Shown here: positions 17,381 to 24,630 of the stretch, piece after piece
Layout: each line of letters starts with the position of its first letter
Numbering within the stretch: the first letter of the stretch is position 1
DNA from: M55B154 sp964486725
Lineage (GTDB): Bacteria; Spirochaetota; UBA4802; UB4802
Assembly: GCA_964486725.1 (NCBI GenBank)
Contig: CAZAOK010000005.1
Location: 1-64,000, forward strand
Direction of reading: 5' to 3'
DNA length: 64,000 bases
The notes under the pieces: generated by a model
Seen by the model: only the letters and a program-made list of their open reading frames with translations
Database searches by the model: none
What the model was told of the DNA's origin: nothing
Made by a program: the position numbers and the translations under genes

Positions 17381-19381
17381 TTATATATTCAAAGCCGCGA
17401 GAAACCCCCCATGAACCGCATCGTTGATCTTACCCGGCTGCACACTGTCACCTGTCACCACGTGTGGTATACCTGAACCTTTCAGAATCGTGGCTATATC
17501 CTGAACAGGCCTTGAACCCGCAGCAACAACCACGGTGTCATATTTTTCCTCAAGAGATTTCCCATCCCTCTGGTAATACACGCTGCCATCCTCGATTTTA
17601 TTTACCCGGGCACCGGTAACCAGGTTCACCCCATACTGCTGCAGGTTATTCATAAGCACCCACCTGGTTGACTTGCCGACATCGTTTGCTACTTTCTTCT
17701 GCATCTCAAATACCGTCACCTTCACCGACCCCCTGAACATCAGTTCCCGCAACCGGTCAACCGGCTCTGCCTGGTACTGGAAGAGAAAATGCAGCACCTC
17801 CGGAGTAAGTGTTCCTTTTTTTGCAATAAACAACGCCGTCTCAAGACCCACCGATCCCCCTCCAATTACTGCTACATTCTTTCCCATATATGGATTCTCA
17901 CCAAGAACTTTCCACGAGCTCATAACCGATGGATCATCTACCCCATCGATTGGTGGCAGCAATGGCTCAGCCCCCTCTGACGCGATCACGTAATCAGGTG
18001 AGATCTTTTTGAGCATATCTTCAGTCACTATTGTATTAAGATGAAGATCAATATCGTACTTTTCAATCATCGCCCGGTAATAACGAATCAGTTCCCATAT
18101 CTCCTGCTTGTGGGGGGGTGCCCCTGCCATCCATAACTGACCTCCGATGTCACTGCTCTTTTCATACAATGAAACCCTGTGCCCCATCTGTGCTGCAGTA
18201 ACAGCGGCCTCCATTCCGGCAGGTCCGGCCCCGATAACCATAACATTTTTTGCCGTGTCAGCTTTCCTTACAACACGCTCTCCCTCGTAACCTGCCCTTG
18301 GATTAACCACGCAGGTAACCGGCTGCCCGCTGAAAATAGTATCGGTACAGCCCTGGTTACAGGCCATGCATGGACGTATCTCCCTGTCACGACCCTCTTT
18401 CGCCTTTTGGGGCCAGTATGGATCGGCCAGCAATACCCTTCCCAGGTTTACCATGTCAGCCATCCCGTCTACCAGGATCTGCTCTGCTTCCTGCGGGGTT
18501 GATATCCTGTTTGATGCCATTACCGGTACCGAAACCACATTTTTAATATTCAGTGCAAGATACCCGTATGCTCCCCGGGGTACCTCCATGGGAAGCTGGG
18601 GCACATGTGATTCGTGCCAACCGCCGGTCACGTTTATCATATCCACTCCCGCCTGCTGATACAACTTTGCAAATTCCGGGGTCTCAATATCCGTATTGCT
18701 TCCCTCTACGAAATCATTCCCCGCCATCCGTATGGTGAGAGGATAATCATCGCCTAAAGCCGCCCTTGTATTTTCGATAGCTTCGCGGGCAAACCGTGTA
18801 CGATTCTCAAAAGAACCCCCATATTGATCGGTGCGCATGTTCCGTAATGGGGACAAGAACTGGGTAATAAGGTATCCCGCCGAAGCGATAATCTCCACCC
18901 CGTCAAATCCTGCCTCACGAGCCCGTAAGGCAGCCCTGGTGAAGTTATCCTGCGTGGTATGAATGTCTTCTATGGTCATCTCGCGGGGGGTTTCCTTTGA
19001 ATACGGTGAATACACCGCGGAAGGGGCAAGAGGCTTTTCACCATATACCAGCTGCGAATAGGAATACGCACCCGCGTGAAAAAGCTGTATCCATGCCCTG
19101 GCACCCTCATTTTTAATAATGTGAGTCAATTCCCTGAAAGAAGGAATCGCCTCGTCGTTATCCAGCGAGAGGGCAAAACCAGATCCTCCAAGTTTATCAA
19201 CGGCTACCGGTCCCACCGTCACGATACCCGCCCCGCCCTTTGCCTTTTCACGGAAATAATTAATGTACCTGTCATTCATTTTTTTGTCATACGAGTACAA
19301 AAGTCCCATGGCAGGGTAGGCAATCCGGTTCTTAATCTCAACGCCATTTATTGTTATTGGAGTAAACAGGTATCGATGCAT
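17381..19381 (-). CDS. FadH-like NADH:flavin oxidoreductase / 2,4-dienoyl-CoA reductase family protein
   Basis: 666 residues in the three-part FadH/trimethylamine-dehydrogenase layout. Residues 1 to about 340 are an old-yellow-enzyme TIM barrel (FMN; QLFHAGAYS, GYLITQFLSPLRNMRTDQYGG). An Fe-S cysteine set follows (RPCMACNQGC then TCVVNP, [4Fe-4S]), then a FAD/NAD(P) domain (VMVIGAGPAGMEAAVTAAQMG and VAVIGGGSVGLETALF). Relatives reduce 2,4-dienoyl-CoA or other enones; the substrate here is not fixed. The gene starts a minus-strand block with NMO-type flavoenzymes and has a palindromic operator overlapping its promoter, shared with the 20792-21775 gene. The natural start is the ATG at 19381 with GAGGG upstream. 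Confidence 0.88.
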   Translation of the reverse strand: MHRYLFTPITINGVEIKNRIAYPAMGLLYSYDKKMNDRYINYFREKAKGGAGIVTVGPVAVDKLGGSGFALSLDNDEAIPSFRELTHIIKNEGARAWIQLFHAGAYSYSQLVYGEKPLAPSAVYSPYSKETPREMTIEDIHTTQDNFTRAALRAREAGFDGVEIIASAGYLITQFLSPLRNMRTDQYGGSFENRTRFAREAIENTRAALGDDYPLTIRMAGNDFVEGSNTDIETPEFAKLYQQAGVDMINVTGGWHESHVPQLPMEVPRGAYGYLALNIKNVVSVPVMASNRISTPQEAEQILVDGMADMVNLGRVLLADPYWPQKAKEGRDREIRPCMACNQGCTDTIFSGQPVTCVVNPRAGYEGERVVRKADTAKNVMVIGAGPAGMEAAVTAAQMGHRVSLYEKSSDIGGQLWMAGAPPHKQEIWELIRYYRAMIEKYDIDLHLNTIVTEDMLKKISPDYVIASEGAEPLLPPIDGVDDPSVMSSWKVLGENPYMGKNVAVIGGGSVGLETALFIAKKGTLTPEVLHFLFQYQAEPVDRLRELMFRGSVKVTVFEMQKKVANDVGKSTRWVLMNNLQQYGVNLVTGARVNKIEDGSVYYQRDGKSLEEKYDTVVVAAGSRPVQDIATILKGSGIPHVVTGDSVQPGKINDAVHGGFLAALNI

Positions 19382-19409
19382 AGTTCTTTCCCTCGAAAAT
19401 TATTAAATC

Positions 19410-19458
19410 TAACATAACAGTGTTATGTTAATATACCCAGACCAGTAATTTTTTTCAA
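19410..19458 (-). promoter_or_regulatory. promoter with overlapping palindromic operator (FadH-like gene)
   Basis: On the minus strand TTGAAA (19453-19458) and TATATT (19430-19435) are 17 bp apart. Directly downstream lies a perfect palindrome: TAACATAAC (19410-19418), AGT, GTTATGTTA (19422-19430), placed where RNA polymerase would initiate. The same core recurs at the 20792-21775 gene. The geometry suggests repression by a dimeric, perhaps TetR-type regulator (inference). Confidence 0.75.
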
Positions 19459-19584
19459 GATTTTTTTTGTATTACAACTAATATTTTATATGTATACACT
19501 TAATTCTCATATACGCTTCAACCAGGATACATGTGCATATACCAGGAGCTTTTTTTAAAGGATACTGGCGATACCCCTGAAAAT

Positions 19585-19621
19585 AAGAAAAACCACACCC
19601 TGAATGGATGTGGTTTTTCTT
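19585..19621. terminator. long-stem terminator downstream of the first NMO-type gene
   Basis: AAGAAAAACCACA (19585-19597) and TGTGGTTTTTCTT (19609-19621) form a 13-bp stem with an 11-nt loop. It lies 22 nt past the stop of the 19643-20695 gene. The A- and T-rich arms would allow termination on either strand. Elsewhere the 19459-19584 gap shows nothing recognisable. Confidence 0.8.
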
Positions 19622-19642
19622 TCTTAAAATACCCCGGTACGC

Positions 19643-20695
19643 TTATGAAAGCTGTGTACCCAGTTTCTTCTGTATCTCTTTGGCTTCCTTGACTGTTCTG
19701 TCTATAACTTCCTTTACTGAAGGCACATCATTGATGAGACCCTGGCTCTGGCCGATAAGCTGCACACCATAGTCCAGGTCACCTTCTTCTGTAGCAACTT
19801 TGATCTTGTCAAAGGCTGAGGCAAAATGCGCAAGCTGCATCACCATTTTAGGCCCCTGCACCAGCACACTGAGTGCCAGCTTGATATAGGGAAGATCCAT
19901 TTCCCTTGATATCTTATATGACTGTACCATGGCACGGGGAAGACTCATTCCCTTCTTTACGGCCTTTTCTGCCGATTTTGTCTTCAATACCCGACAGTGA
20001 ATCCCGTCAAATCTTTTTGAATAAATAGTATCTTCAATACCCGCTTCAATCTGCGCCTGTATTGTTTTATCATGCAGCGGACTTTCTTTTGTCATGGACA
20101 TCCTTGTTCCCATTCCAACACCTTCAGCCCCAAGTGCCAGGGCTGCTGCCATACCCCGTCCATCCGCGATACCACCTACCGCCACAACAGGGATGTTTAC
20201 TTTTTCAACGATGGCAGGAATCAGCACAAAGGTTGTTATCTGCCCTCCATGGGCTGCGGCCTCGTGGCCGGTCACCTGCAGGGCGTCTGCCCCCTGTCGT
20301 TCAGCTGCCATGGCGTGTTTTTCGTTTACAACCGTGGTGATAACCTTGCCCCCGTATTTATGGGCCCGCTCGGCTATCCAGTCGCATTTTCCAAGTGAGA
20401 CGTTGATTATGGGAATCTCTTCTTCCAGCATCACCTCGGCATTTTCTTTTGCCCCCGGCATAATAAGTGTACAACCTGCGCCGAATGGCTTGTCCGTCAG
20501 CTCCCTTATTCTTCTAATGGCCTGGCGTGTCTGCTCGGGGTTCAGTGGTCCCGTGGCAAGATAGCCGGTACCCCCCGCGTTACACACCGCTGCCACCAGT
20601 TCCGGTGTGCTTATCCAGCTCATTCCCGGCAGAATGATGGGATATTTAATTCCGAAAATTTCAGTTATTCTTGTTTTCATGGATTGCTCCTTCAC
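19643..20695 (-). CDS. NMO/FabK-type FMN flavoprotein (nitronate monooxygenase family), paralogue 1
   Basis: 350 residues of the 2-nitropropane dioxygenase / nitronate monooxygenase / FabK enoyl-ACP reductase superfamily, an FMN-binding TIM barrel. Family marks: YPIILPGMSWISTPELVAAV at the N-terminus, GADALQVTGHEAAAHGG with the conserved active-site His region, VVAVGGIADGRGMAAALALG and GVGMGTR for FMN phosphate binding. The substrate (alkyl nitronate, enoyl-ACP or another enone) cannot be decided by eye. The C-terminus has MGQSQGLINDVPSVKEVI-like residues typical of anaerobe members. The ATG at 20695 is preceded by AAGGAG. It is one of three paralogues here; a degenerate half operator (AACATAAC, 20769-20776) lies upstream. 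Confidence 0.85.
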   Translation of the reverse strand: MKEQSMKTRITEIFGIKYPIILPGMSWISTPELVAAVCNAGGTGYLATGPLNPEQTRQAIRRIRELTDKPFGAGCTLIMPGAKENAEVMLEEEIPIINVSLGKCDWIAERAHKYGGKVITTVVNEKHAMAAERQGADALQVTGHEAAAHGGQITTFVLIPAIVEKVNIPVVAVGGIADGRGMAAALALGAEGVGMGTRMSMTKESPLHDKTIQAQIEAGIEDTIYSKRFDGIHCRVLKTKSAEKAVKKGMSLPRAMVQSYKISREMDLPYIKLALSVLVQGPKMVMQLAHFASAFDKIKVATEEGDLDYGVQLIGQSQGLINDVPSVKEVIDRTVKEAKEIQKKLGTQLS

Positions 20696-20791
20696 TTACA
20701 CATTAGCATATATAAATAATAATAGGTCATAATGATCTACATGCACTTTTTATCAAGCAGATATTTTCAACATAACAAGCTGGGATAAAAA

Positions 20792-21775
20792 TTACAGCAT
20801 TCCCTGCACGGTTGACAGTTGTGCTTTGGCCTCTTCAGCGAAACGGGTTATTAGTTCTTTACAGGTGGGGATATCATTCACCAGGCCAACCGATTGTCCC
20901 ATCATCATGGGGGCAATGTCGGTATTTCCTGTTTCCCAGGCTTCTTTTACCCGTGTACCTGCAATTTTGGGAATGAGCTCTTCAAGCCCGCATCCCCTTG
21001 TTTCCATTTCCAGCACCTCTTCTACAACCTTGTTATGAATGGCCCTGCCCTGCAGTCCAATGGATTTACATATAAGAGATGTCTCGTATTCCTGTCGGGC
21101 CACAAGTTCCTTCTTGATGTTATCGTGTACCTCGCATTCCTGTGTTGCAACAAATCTTGTTGCCATCATCACACCCTGGGCCCCCAGCATCAGTGCCGCT
21201 CCCATGGTTTTACCATTGGCGATGCCTCCTACGGTAACTACCGGCGCATCCACGGCTTCAACGATTCGAGGGGTCAAAACCATAGTTGACACGTCATCAT
21301 TCAATGGATGTCCACCCTCTTCTATTCCTGCCGCGTATATTCCATCGTACCCCGCCTTTATGGCATGTACAGCATGGCGAACCGATCCTACCTTGTGAAA
21401 CATCTTCACATTGGCTTTCTTCAGCATTTCAACATATTCCTGGCCGCAGGCCTTGTCAATGGGCGCCCCCGAGATCTCAAGGCCGGCAACCTTCTCTTCG
21501 GCGCATACCCGCAGGTACATCTTATGCTGTTCCGGCCCAATATGGACTGAAGGCAGGATAGTCACATTCACCATGAATGGTTTATCCGTAAGCTTCCGTG
21601 TTTCATTTATTGCGTCGCGTAATTCTTCTTCTGTGGGGTAATTCCCCGCTGTAAGGTTTCCCATACCCCCCGCGTTAGATATGGCTGCACATAGTTTTGG
21701 TGTACACAACCACATCATTGCACCGCATATTATGGGATACTCAATACCGAACATTTCTGTAATCTTAGTTTTCAT
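20792..21775 (-). CDS. NMO/FabK-type FMN flavoprotein, paralogue 2
   Basis: 327 residues of the same superfamily as the 19643-20695 and 23494-24531 genes. It is more diverged: the N-terminus reads YPIICGAMMWLCTPKLCAAI, the active-site region AAGIEEGGHPLNDDV, and the FMN site VVTVGGIANGKTMGAALMLG. It ends MGQSVGLVNDIPTCKELI-like, a motif shared with paralogue 1. GIEEGGH differs from the GHEAAAH/GYEAAGH of its sisters, so its substrate may differ. It has its own promoter with a 17-bp palindromic operator matching the one before the FadH-like gene, so these two genes are probably co-regulated. Confidence 0.85.
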   Translation of the reverse strand: MKTKITEMFGIEYPIICGAMMWLCTPKLCAAISNAGGMGNLTAGNYPTEEELRDAINETRKLTDKPFMVNVTILPSVHIGPEQHKMYLRVCAEEKVAGLEISGAPIDKACGQEYVEMLKKANVKMFHKVGSVRHAVHAIKAGYDGIYAAGIEEGGHPLNDDVSTMVLTPRIVEAVDAPVVTVGGIANGKTMGAALMLGAQGVMMATRFVATQECEVHDNIKKELVARQEYETSLICKSIGLQGRAIHNKVVEEVLEMETRGCGLEELIPKIAGTRVKEAWETGNTDIAPMMMGQSVGLVNDIPTCKELITRFAEEAKAQLSTVQGML

Positions 21776-21849
21776 AATACCCTCCGGCCACTATTATTAA
21801 CCATGCCCGCAACCAGTGTACACGCATAGCCGTATTATTGCTGACAAAC

Positions 21850-21881
21850 AACATAACACTGTTATGTGCTATATTTTTCAA
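21850..21881 (-). promoter_or_regulatory. promoter with overlapping palindromic operator (NMO paralogue 2)
   Basis: On the minus strand TTGAAA (21876-21881) and TGTTAT (21853-21858) are 17 bp apart. The palindrome ACATAAC (21851-21857), ACT, GTTATGT (21861-21867) covers the -10 box and part of the spacer. Core identity with the 19410-19430 operator is seen directly; the regulator is inferred. Confidence 0.7.
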
Positions 21882-21940
21882 GAATTTTTTGCTTTTTTAT
21901 CAATATTTGTAAATGGGGGCGTGCTTGTTTTATACTAGCA

Positions 21941-21978
21941 CGCCATGTCTGATGGGATCAGACATGGCGCTCTGACCC
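21941..21978. repeat. REP-like palindrome with GCTCTGACCC tail
   Basis: CGCCATGTCTGAT (21941-21953) and ATCAGACATGGCG (21957-21969) form a perfect 13-bp stem with a GGG loop. GCTCTGACCC follows at 21969-21978, the sequence also found on both sides of the nearby RAYT gene. No U-tract follows, so a mobile REP-type element is more likely than a terminator. Confidence 0.6.
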
Positions 21979-22016
21979 ATGGCAACAATACATCCAAATT
22001 CAGTTATATGGATCAA

Positions 22017-22124
22017 TCAGGAAATCCATGCAAGTCTTTGAAAATAGCCTTCAAGCAGTTCCTCTGGAAGTTTTTTAACCTTCTTGCAATCTGCATCCAT
22101 ACACAGTTTATATACTTTTTTCAT
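22017..22124 (-). CDS. 35-residue microprotein A, paralogue of the 23237-23344 gene
   Basis: A short gene with strong expression signals: GGGGGAG ends 5 nt before the ATG 22122-22124, and a TATAAT -10 box lies 29 nt upstream. The 35-residue product begins MKKVYKLCMDADCKKVKKLP and ends YFQRLAWIS. Its relative at 23237-23344 is identical at 22 of 35 positions by my count, with no gaps, including C-x4-C, LP, LE, Y, R and the C-terminal AWIS. No hydrophobic segment is long enough to span a membrane; the centre is basic and helical. The family is not recognised. Conservation of the reading frame, length and SD argues that it is translated. Roles such as a small metal-binding, regulatory or antitoxin-like peptide are guesses. 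Confidence 0.65.
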   Translation of the reverse strand: MKKVYKLCMDADCKKVKKLPEELLEGYFQRLAWIS

Positions 22125-22152
22125 TTTGGCTCCCCCTTTCTCTGGCTTTCTA

Positions 22153-22181
22153 ATTATAACGTATTAAGAATTTAATAGTAA
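22153..22181 (-). promoter_or_regulatory. promoter of microprotein A
   Basis: TATAAT lies at 22153-22158 (minus strand) and TTACTA at 22176-22181, with a 17-bp spacer; the -35 match is weak. The -10 box is perfect. Confidence 0.5.
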
Positions 22182-22275
22182 GTCCAACTGAAGTGAGAAG
22201 ATTTGGATTCTAATTCATACTTTTCCCAACTTTTTTCTATTCTTTTCCGCTTATAGAAGGATAGAGACCAATTAT

Positions 22276-22304
22276 CTTTAAGGCTCTCTTTAAGGCTCTG
22301 ACCC
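22276..22304. repeat. tandem 12-bp duplication ending in a REP-like GGCTCTGACCC
   Basis: CTTTAAGGCTCT occurs twice in direct succession (22276-22287 and 22288-22299). The second copy runs into GACCC, giving GGCTCTGACCC at 22294-22304, the motif flanking the RAYT gene. The rest of 22182-22489 holds the second motif at 22391-22402 and otherwise nothing recognisable. Confidence 0.6.
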
Positions 22305-22390
22305 TTTTCTTCTGTCCAGCTTGTTTCATCAGCTAATTAGTATTTCTCGATGAAAGTAGTGGCATTCTCACTGTTTTATTTCACTTTTTT

Positions 22391-22402
22391 GCTCTGACCC
22401 CT
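22391..22402. repeat. left inverted repeat of the RAYT element
   Basis: GCTCTGACCCCT is the exact reverse complement of AGGGGTCAGAGC at 23112-23123. The pair brackets the Y1 transposase gene at 22490-23086. Confidence 0.65.
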
Positions 22403-22489
22403 GATTTTTTCACTCTTTTTTTTTCATTCAGCCCATTTTCTTCGTATAAGAATATAGGAGCACATAACTGCATGTTGGAGGAACCATTC

Positions 22490-23086
22490 ATGGCAAGACC
22501 ACTAAGAACCATCATTCCTGGTATCACCTATCACGTCTACTCACGCTGCATCGAGAAAAAAGCACTCCTTTTCAGCAATAAGGCGGCATATCTCATGGAG
22601 CAGGTACTCGTAGACACCCTGGAGAAGTACAACTTTGAACTGATCTCTTACCAGATCATGGACAATCACTTCCATTTCATTATCAGGACCATAAAGGATG
22701 AAGCTTCCATATCCAGGATCATGCAGTATATCAAGGCACGATTCGCGGAACGATACAATAAATTGCACAACAGGACAGGCCCTTTCTGGAACGAGCGGTT
22801 CAGGGACCAGGTTCTTGAATTTTCTGATAATCCACTCATGTACCTTATATGGCTGATATGTTACCTTGCATATAACCCAGTTCTGAAAGGTTTTGTAAAT
22901 AATCCCCGTGATTGGCTTCGTGGCAGTTTCAAAGCATTTACCGACTCAAATTATAAAAGCCGTGTGAAAATTACCACCCACGAGTTATTATACATGCTTG
23001 GAGATACCTTTGAAGAGCGAAGGGATGTACTTCTCTACTACGAGGAGTTGTACCGAAGAAGGATTGCCTTCGTGTTCGGGATTTGA
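22490..23086 (+). CDS. REP-associated tyrosine transposase (RAYT, Y1/IS200-like)
   Basis: 198 residues of the Y1_Tnp family, single-strand DNA transposases related to IS200/IS605 TnpA. The HUH metal site is His60-Phe61-His62 in MDNHFHFII; the catalytic tyrosine is likely in QYIKARFAERYNKLH; GPFWNERFRDQV and a PRDWLRGSF-like tail are typical of RAYTs. RAYTs act on REP palindromes at single genomic loci. I start it at ATG 22490, preceded by GGAGGA seven bases earlier; an ATG-like extension of six codons upstream is less supported. It is bracketed by 12-bp inverted REP motifs and by two minus-strand paralogous microprotein genes. Confidence 0.9.
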   Translation: MARPLRTIIPGITYHVYSRCIEKKALLFSNKAAYLMEQVLVDTLEKYNFELISYQIMDNHFHFIIRTIKDEASISRIMQYIKARFAERYNKLHNRTGPFWNERFRDQVLEFSDNPLMYLIWLICYLAYNPVLKGFVNNPRDWLRGSFKAFTDSNYKSRVKITTHELLYMLGDTFEERRDVLLYYEELYRRRIAFVFGI

Positions 23087-23111
23087 GTTATTTTTTGGTT
23101 GAGGTAAGCAT

Positions 23112-23126
23112 AGGGGTCAGAGCCTT
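23112..23126. repeat. right inverted repeat of the RAYT element
   Basis: AGGGGTCAGAGCCTTA lies 25 nt after the RAYT stop. Its first 12 bases are the reverse complement of 22391-22402, and AGGGTCAGAGCC-type bases also mirror 22294-22304. Confidence 0.65.
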
Positions 23127-23181
23127 ATTAGATCCGTAGAACACAGAGCTAGTGACAAGGTAAAATACCCAACCCAAAATT

Positions 23182-23211
23182 AATAAAAAGCAACCCGAAG
23201 GCTGCTCTTTA
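23182..23211 (-). terminator. terminator of microprotein B with UUCG-type loop
   Basis: On the minus strand an 11-bp stem (with G-U pairs) closes a TTCG tetraloop and is followed by TTTTTATTA. It lies 27 nt after the stop of the 23237-23344 gene. The plus strand arms are AAAAAGCAACC (23185-23195) and GGCTGCTCTTT (23200-23210). Confidence 0.75.
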
Positions 23212-23236
23212 TTCATATATTGTGTAAGTGCATCAG

Positions 23237-23344
23237 TTAAGATATCCAGGCAAACCTTTCTAAGTAATTCTCAAGTTTTTCCCGTGGAAGATCCTTAACA
23301 ATACTGCACCCGCTGTCTATACAGAGTTTATACATTTTCTTCAT
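23237..23344 (-). CDS. 35-residue microprotein B, paralogue of the 22017-22124 gene
   Basis: A self-contained tiny transcription unit: consensus promoter (23376-23404), AGGAGG six bases before the ATG 23342-23344, a 35-codon frame and a terminator. A second in-frame ATG one codon upstream (23345-23347) is too close to the SD to be preferred. The peptide begins MKKMYKLCIDSGCSIVKDLP and ends YLERFAWIS. It aligns gap-free with microprotein A, 22 of 35 identical, keeping C-x4-C and AWIS. The differences are mostly conservative, which fits selection on a protein rather than on an RNA. It is charged and probably helical, with no signal peptide. Function unknown; it may bind a metal or a protein partner. 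Confidence 0.7.
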   Translation of the reverse strand: MKKMYKLCIDSGCSIVKDLPREKLENYLERFAWIS

Positions 23345-23375
23345 CATAGTCCTCCTTTTAGTATTCTGTAATTAT

Positions 23376-23404
23376 ATAATATAAATATATTCTAAAATAG
23401 TCAA
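23376..23404 (-). promoter_or_regulatory. consensus sigma70 promoter of microprotein B
   Basis: On the minus strand TTGACT (23399-23404) and TATTAT (23376-23381) are separated by exactly 17 bp. The -10 box lies 31 nt before the ATG. Confidence 0.75.
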
Positions 23405-23431
23405 ATTTTATACCAGAATTTTCGTATTTTT

Positions 23432-23469
23432 ACAAAAAAGGACACGGTAAATACCATGCCCTTTTTTGT
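23432..23469. terminator. terminator downstream of NMO paralogue 3
   Basis: ACAAAAAAGG (23432-23441) pairs with CCTTTTTTGT (23460-23469), with GGTA/TACC pairing inside. It is 24 nt past the stop of the 23494-24531 gene, so that gene is insulated from microprotein B. Confidence 0.75.
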
Positions 23470-23493
23470 ATTCTGCTGTGCCCATTGAATTTT

Positions 23494-24531
23494 TTATTTA
23501 ATTTTCTTAGACACCCTTGCTTCAACTTCCTTCGCTTCTTTGACTATGCGCTCAATAGCCTGCTTTACAGTGGGGGTGTCATGTATGATCCCGGTGACCT
23601 GCCCCAGAGGGAGAACTCCATTTTTCGCGTCACCTTCCATGGTGCCTACTCTGAACGCGTCAAAACCAATGGCCATGCGGGCCATCTGCATTGCCCGCTT
23701 CGGGCCCATAAGGGTAATACCCACCGCAAGTTTCAGCCATGGAAAGCCAAGCATTTTTGCGATCTGACGAGATCTGAAAAGGGCACTGAATGGATTCAGC
23801 TTTTTCTTCATCAACCGGTCAACACCCTTTGCTTTCATCATACGGGCGGGAAGCCCGTCAACCTTGTCAGTATACACGGTATCCTGTATCTCACGCTCAA
23901 TACTGTATTCCTTTGCTTTCTGATCAACCGGGCTTTCAACAGTATTCATAAAACGGGTTCCCATTGAAATGCCGTCAGCTCCAAGTGACAAGGCGGCCAT
24001 CAGCCCCCTGCCGTCGGCGAATCCACCCGCCGCGATAATGGGTATATCAAGTGTTTCAGCGATGGATGGCACCAGCACCATGGAGGTAACCGGCCCGCCG
24101 TGTCCTGCCGCCTCGTAACCGGTTACGATCAGGGCATCCGCCCCGTCCCGCTGTGCGGCAAGTGCGTGTTTCTTCGTGGCAACCGTGGCCACAACCTTTC
24201 CCCCGTATGCGTGTACCGCCTTGCATATTTTATCCCCTTTGCCCAGCGCGTAATTGATAATGGGTACCTGCTCTTCAATGAGCACATCGGCGTTTCGTTC
24301 TGCTCCTGGAAAGTAAAGGGTAACATTGGCGGCAAACGGTTTTTTCGTTAGTGTACGGATTTTTTTCACGGCTTCACGGGTCTCATCGGCGGTAAGTATT
24401 CCCGTGGCCAGTATGCCAAGTCCCCCCGCTTCAGAAACCGCTGCAACAAGTTCGGCTGTGCTTATCCAGCTCATACCTGAAAGAACAATTGGATATTTAA
24501 TCTTAAAAAGTTCGGTTATTCGTGTCTTCAT
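23494..24531 (-). CDS. NMO/FabK-type FMN flavoprotein, paralogue 3
   Basis: 345 residues, closely similar to the 19643-20695 gene: YPIVLSGMSWISTAELVAAV, DALIVTGYEAAGHGG with the active-site His, IIAAGGFADGRGLMAALSLG and GISMGTRF. As with its paralogues it is an FMN-binding TIM barrel of the nitronate monooxygenase/FabK superfamily, substrate undetermined. AGGGG lies just before the ATG at 24531. Unlike paralogue 2, its upstream region (24532-24630) shows no copy of the shared palindromic operator. It has its own terminator. Confidence 0.85.
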   Translation of the reverse strand: MKTRITELFKIKYPIVLSGMSWISTAELVAAVSEAGGLGILATGILTADETREAVKKIRTLTKKPFAANVTLYFPGAERNADVLIEEQVPIINYALGKGDKICKAVHAYGGKVVATVATKKHALAAQRDGADALIVTGYEAAGHGGPVTSMVLVPSIAETLDIPIIAAGGFADGRGLMAALSLGADGISMGTRFMNTVESPVDQKAKEYSIEREIQDTVYTDKVDGLPARMMKAKGVDRLMKKKLNPFSALFRSRQIAKMLGFPWLKLAVGITLMGPKRAMQMARMAIGFDAFRVGTMEGDAKNGVLPLGQVTGIIHDTPTVKQAIERIVKEAKEVEARVSKKIK

Positions 24532-24630
24532 ATTTTTGCCCCTCTAATTCACGTTATTAGTTCTGATTCACATTTATCATCGCTTAATATTTCGACAATA
24601 ATAAAATATGTTTTTAAAAAATATTCACTC

